DNA of 64,000 nt from Lonicera japonica (Eukaryota; Streptophyta; Magnoliopsida; Dipsacales; Caprifoliaceae): the NCBI GenBank assembly GCA_021464415.1, contig CM038471.1:12047173-12111172 (forward strand). The letters run 5' to 3'. The position numbers and the translations under genes were made by a program. The notes beneath the pieces were generated by a model that did not search any database, was not told the origin of the DNA, and was given only the letters and a program-made list of their open reading frames with translations. Below are positions 60,475 through 64,000 of this stretch, in pieces; the first letter of the stretch is position 1, and the number at the start of each line of letters is the position of its first letter.

Positions 60475-60984
60475 ATATGTGATTTTATAATATAGAGGTG
60501 CAGAATGTCTGTATGTATATTTATTGATTTTTTTGAGAAAGTATTTTATTTTTTTCTAAATAATGTTTTTATTATCATATATTATGGTGCTTTATAATTA
60601 AATTTTGTTTATGAAAAAATGTTTTACTATTTTAAAAAAATTATTTATTATTATATTTCACGAGGCTTGATAATCAATTTAGTTTTTTGAATAATTATTT
60701 AACTATTTTGAAGAATGTAGATACGCATTTTTTTTTGAGAAAGTATATTAATTTTAAAAAATGTGCTTGTTATCGTATATTGTAGTGCTTCATAATTAAA
60801 CAAAGGTATACCCGTACCATCCGGCACGGTGAAATAAATGAGATCAAGTAATGGAATAAATTTTTGGTCAAAAATTATGTTTTATAATATATATTTTATT
60901 TTTGAAAAATTGTTTTTTCTATTTTAAAGAAATTATTTATTATTAGTTGCTGATGAATTTGATTATTTGTGTTGAAGGTTAATA

Positions 60985-62140
60985 ATGACAAGCAGACAAG
61001 TGTATATGCCTCTATATTGGGGTGGTCAAATTATTAACGGAGAGCATTGTTGGGGTTACAATATGCAGCATAGAAAAGGCATTGTCTTAAATGAAGGTAC
61101 TACTTACTTGGAATTAGTATAAATTATTTATTCTACTATGGATGTTGACCACTCGCCGTCCACCTTGAAGATTTTATGTAGATGTCCACTGTTTGTAACC
61201 ACAAATAGTTGCAGTTACTTCCTTCATGAAATTAACGATGACAGAAGCTTACAGTTTGCTTTGGCCACGATTTTCAATGCTCCCTTTGTGAATGTAATTG
61301 ACCTGTATGTAGAGAAAGTTGAGATGAATTATAATGTGCTCCCAATTGTGGAAAATATTCCTGTGTCTGGGTTGTCCAGCTCACCACTATCGACACAATG
61401 CACTCATGTTTCTAACTTGCCTTCTAGTTCGCGGCTGTCACGAAGGCTCGAATTTGGTGGGAGTAATAGAAAGATTTTGAATTCATCGCAACCCATACCC
61501 GAAGCCATGTATAAGTGCGAAGATGGTATAGAATATGATAATGCGATTGGAGAGGAGATGGGTTGGGACTCAGAGTCTGAGAGTTTTACAGAATTCAGCG
61601 ACACTGAAAGCCATGAATGGGAAGAATAGAACAAGCTTCATCAGGTTGCGAAAGATGGGCAATTTAAGATAACCAAGTACAAGGGTCCCCACACATGCAC
61701 ATTTGATTGTTTGAAACTAACTCGCCAACATTTAGACTGCAAATTCATTGCCAGCAAAGTAAAACACGTGGTTGAGGTTGATCTAGCCCTTAAGATTCAT
61801 GTTATCGTTGCATTTGTCAAGGAACAATATGGCTACAAGATTTTCTATTGGAATGCAAAATAGAAGGCTATTGAAAAATTATTTGGCAATTGAAAAGAGT
61901 CTTATGCTATTATGCTGAGATATTTGCCTGCCATTAAGTACAACAACCCACGCATGATCCACGAGTGTAGAAGCAAGCTGTATAATGGTCATTATCGTAT
62001 TTATGACAAGAACTTTTAAGCCTTTAGTGCGTCCATTGTAGGGTTTACACATTGCTGGCCTGTTATAAGTATAAACACGACACATCTACGTAGCAAGTAC
62101 AATGACAAATTATTCATTACAATGGCCATGTATGCAAGCA
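60985..62140 (+). pseudogene. Mutator-like (MULE) transposase, N-terminal half, broken
   Basis: ATG at 60985 opens MTSRQVYMPLYWGGQIINGE. A TAA interrupts after 45 codons (near 61120), and the same frame continues with STMDVDHSPSTLKILCRCPL (61138-61629), a PB1-like N-terminal region of plant MULE transposases, then an acidic linker. After a stop at 61627, zinc-binding-type YKGPHTCTFDC, an HLDCKFIA stretch, YGYKIFYWNAK and AIEKLFGN.KESYAIMLRYLPA follow, all typical of the MULE/MuDR DNA-binding part. The catalytic core starts (TNTTHLRSKYNDKLFITMA-like) but the usual first DGTHL reads NTTHL, and the sequence ends near 62140. At least four stops make it non-functional. Confidence 0.82.
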
Positions 62141-64000
62141 AAGGAATATTTCTGCGTGCGTTTGGATACGGTGATGTGGAAAGTCACGACATATGACGGT
62201 TTCCAAGAAATGGCACTCCTGGCCACCCTCAGATGGTATGACATGTTAGTGACTGCCAATAGTGAGAGGTCCTCACGATAGGTCTTCATCTTGCTGGCAC
62301 AGTCGACTGCCAAAAGTGAGATGTCTTGTCAATAAGACTTCATAGTTACCGACACATGTTAAGACTGCCAAGAGCGGCGGGGTTGGCACCTGTCGCACCG
62401 TCTTGTTGTCACAGTCTAGGGTTAGGATTGACTCCGTCAGTAGGGTCTTCTTCAGAATCATATTATCCCATTGACTTAATTTCACGTGTAGGAATTCGAG
62501 AGGTTTTCTTTGAGGATATCTATCCAGTACCTATTTCTTTTGTTCTTTGGCGCTTCTTCTTACATTGCCTCTAGTCCTGGTTGTTGATCATATATGTCTG
62601 CTTCCGCTTATGGAAAAAAAGGTATGCTAGAGAGAATATGAAAAGTTCAAGTATTTTTCCCTTTTTTGAAAATCTTTTACCATCTTTAGTTTGACTCTTC
62701 TTCTGTCATCAAGAAATTGAGTTGGTTACCTTTGAATCTCAGATTTTCGTGCATAGTGGTGGACTCAGTTTTCAACTCTACCCTCTGGCTTTATTTCTTT
62801 GATCATGGGAATAAAGCTTTTCCGAAAATCTTGGTCCCTTTTCCAGTTACCTTCTAGCTTATCAGAGGAAGGTGCTGGTCCACATCGTTTTCTTTTTGTC
62901 TATGCCCTTATTGCCCCCTCAATTGCTTTATTTTTGAGAATATCCAACCCATTATTTTTGCTTTTGGATTTTTCTGTTTCATCTTTTTTTTATTTTTAAT
63001 CAGGAGCTTTAATCACCTAAGACGTAGCCCTTTACCTTTTGGTACAACTGTCACTCTTAGTGCGGCTCTCCCTGTTGATTTTTCCTTTCTGTTTTTTCAC
63101 ACTTCTCATTTAGACAAACGGGATTTTCCCCTTTTCTACTTTTTAAATTTTTTTTTGTACTCAATTCCTCTTTTACACTTTCCTCTTTTGCAAGATTCGA
63201 ACTGTGCCTAGTACTGATCATTCTTCAGAGCTTGGCTTTACCATAAATCTCAAAATTCAACTTTTAGGTTCTGTATCTTACTACGTCATACGTGTTTAAG
63301 TGATTCTCAGTCTGTTCATCTTCAAAAACTAATTAAAAAGTCTTTCAGACATCCAAAGATTCAATTTTTACAAAAAAATTGTCAAAACTTTGTTGATTTT
63401 GTCATTTGGGATTACTCCCCACTTGTTTGACAAAGAACTTGTCATACAACAAGTGCCTAAATGACAAAGTGATATGGGCGACCTATAAAAAGCATCATCT
63501 CTTTCCATTTGAACTTTTAAACTTCTCATTCTCTTCTTAGCATATCTTTTTCTTGCTCACATACTTACTTTCTAGCAATTTCGTTGGTTATGTATTCCAT
63601 GATGATCAGCCATAGATGTTTCTTTGCATATTGTGCTCTTCATGATGACGAATGGGTATGTGTGGATTTTGAGGGACCCCCAGGGTCGAACGAATCTGAT
63701 GGAGATTGATATATCATCAGATAGCATGTTGAACTTTATTGGAAGATCGTTCGTGGCTTATAATGGAGCCTTTGGTGCATAAGATTCCCCAACGTATACG
63801 GGTACGCTTCTATTCAAATTTTTTCGTTTTGAAAAAATTATGATAAATATGTCGTTTATGCTAGAAAACATGAGATATGCATGCAATGTGGTGAATCCGG
63901 TGGCTTCTTGCGCGGTTTGATTATGAAAATGCCTTTGTTAAACTTTCAAATTTTAATACAAACCCCATTTAAAACACCCCAAATTTTTATAGGAAAATAA
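62141..64000. other. repeat-derived region related to the inside of the LTR element
   Basis: Near 62230-62390 the words GACTGCCAA(T/A/G)AGTGAGA and GTC(T)TCA repeat about three times. Positions about 63000-63150 (CTAAGACGTAGCCCTTTACC, GTGCGGCTCTCCCTG) resemble 53470-53610 inside the 10.6-kb element (CAAGACGTAGCCCTGGGCCT, GTGTGGCTCTCACTG). This suggests a second, partial copy of that family running off the window. No gene is recognised. Confidence 0.45.

Larger units (their letters stand above)
49866..60479 (-). mobile_element. complete LTR retrotransposon (49871-60474), non-autonomous, TSD ATATG
   Basis: Two direct long repeats, 49871-51532 (1662 bp) and 58479-60474 (1996 bp), both start TGTGAGAACC and end GGTGTTCACA. 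They are flanked by ATATG at 49866-49870 and 60475-60479, a perfect 5-bp duplication. The internal region is 6946 bp and holds no gag, protease, RT or integrase that I can recognise in any frame, so this is a LARD-like passenger element. Orientation is minus: directly inside the right LTR the minus strand reads TGGTGACTCTGCTGGGGA, close to the leader of Ogre/Tat elements. Several tandem arrays fill the part near the left (3') LTR. It presumably moves with proteins of an autonomous relative. Confidence 0.9.

Noticed and set aside
1..64000. tRNA genes or organellar DNA insertions
   Set aside because: No cloverleaf with the usual box motifs and no plastid or mitochondrial gene sequence was seen. 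The rRNA matches are to nuclear 18S and 25S.

Overview
The window is nuclear DNA from a flowering plant, most likely a eudicot. It is AT-rich, has a split gene with ordinary GT-AG introns, two plant F-box genes, decayed nuclear 18S/25S rDNA, and mostly transposon debris. Three protein genes look intact: a nine-exon cytochrome P450 on the minus strand (3323-9255) and two single-exon F-box genes on the plus strand (29145-30326 and 45574-46764). A decayed short-chain dehydrogenase (1352-2121, minus) follows the P450 in its direction of transcription. All exon joins and element borders were read by eye. No alignment or database search was run. Left part (1-16.8 kb): a Tourist-like MITE abuts the stop codon of the dehydrogenase pseudogene. 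The P450 introns hold a Stowaway MITE and a hAT element that itself carries a second hAT element. Upstream of the P450 lies a 0.75-kb array of palindromes built on GTGCTAAATGCATTTAGCAC. A third hAT-type element and a cluster of MITEs follow. Middle part (16.8-43 kb): this is nested retrotransposon debris. It holds a Ty3/gypsy LTR-like block, a LINE reverse transcriptase fragment, an Athila-like LTR with a polypurine tract on one side and a primer-binding site on the other, a Tat-lineage gag on the opposite strand, and a MULE-type MITE with 10-bp target duplications. After the first F-box gene come 18S and 25S rDNA pseudogenes, a solo LTR inserted in the 25S copy, and a Tat-lineage pol that lost its reverse transcriptase, with antisense ORF remnants. 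Right part (43-64 kb): the second F-box gene lies in a second copy of a roughly 2.3-kb duplicated segment. That copy received a hAT MITE whose empty site is preserved in the first copy. At 49871-60474 sits a complete, apparently non-autonomous LTR element of 10.6 kb with perfect 5-bp ATATG target duplications and several tandem-repeat arrays. It appears to have landed in the 5' part of a MULE, whose broken transposase lies at 60985-62140. The genes show no sign of acting as a pathway. The P450 is a membrane-bound oxidase of the CYP85 clan. The F-box proteins are probable substrate receptors of SCF ubiquitin ligases. The main interest is structural: nested insertions that can be ordered in time, a preserved empty site, and tandem arrays that look like young satellites.
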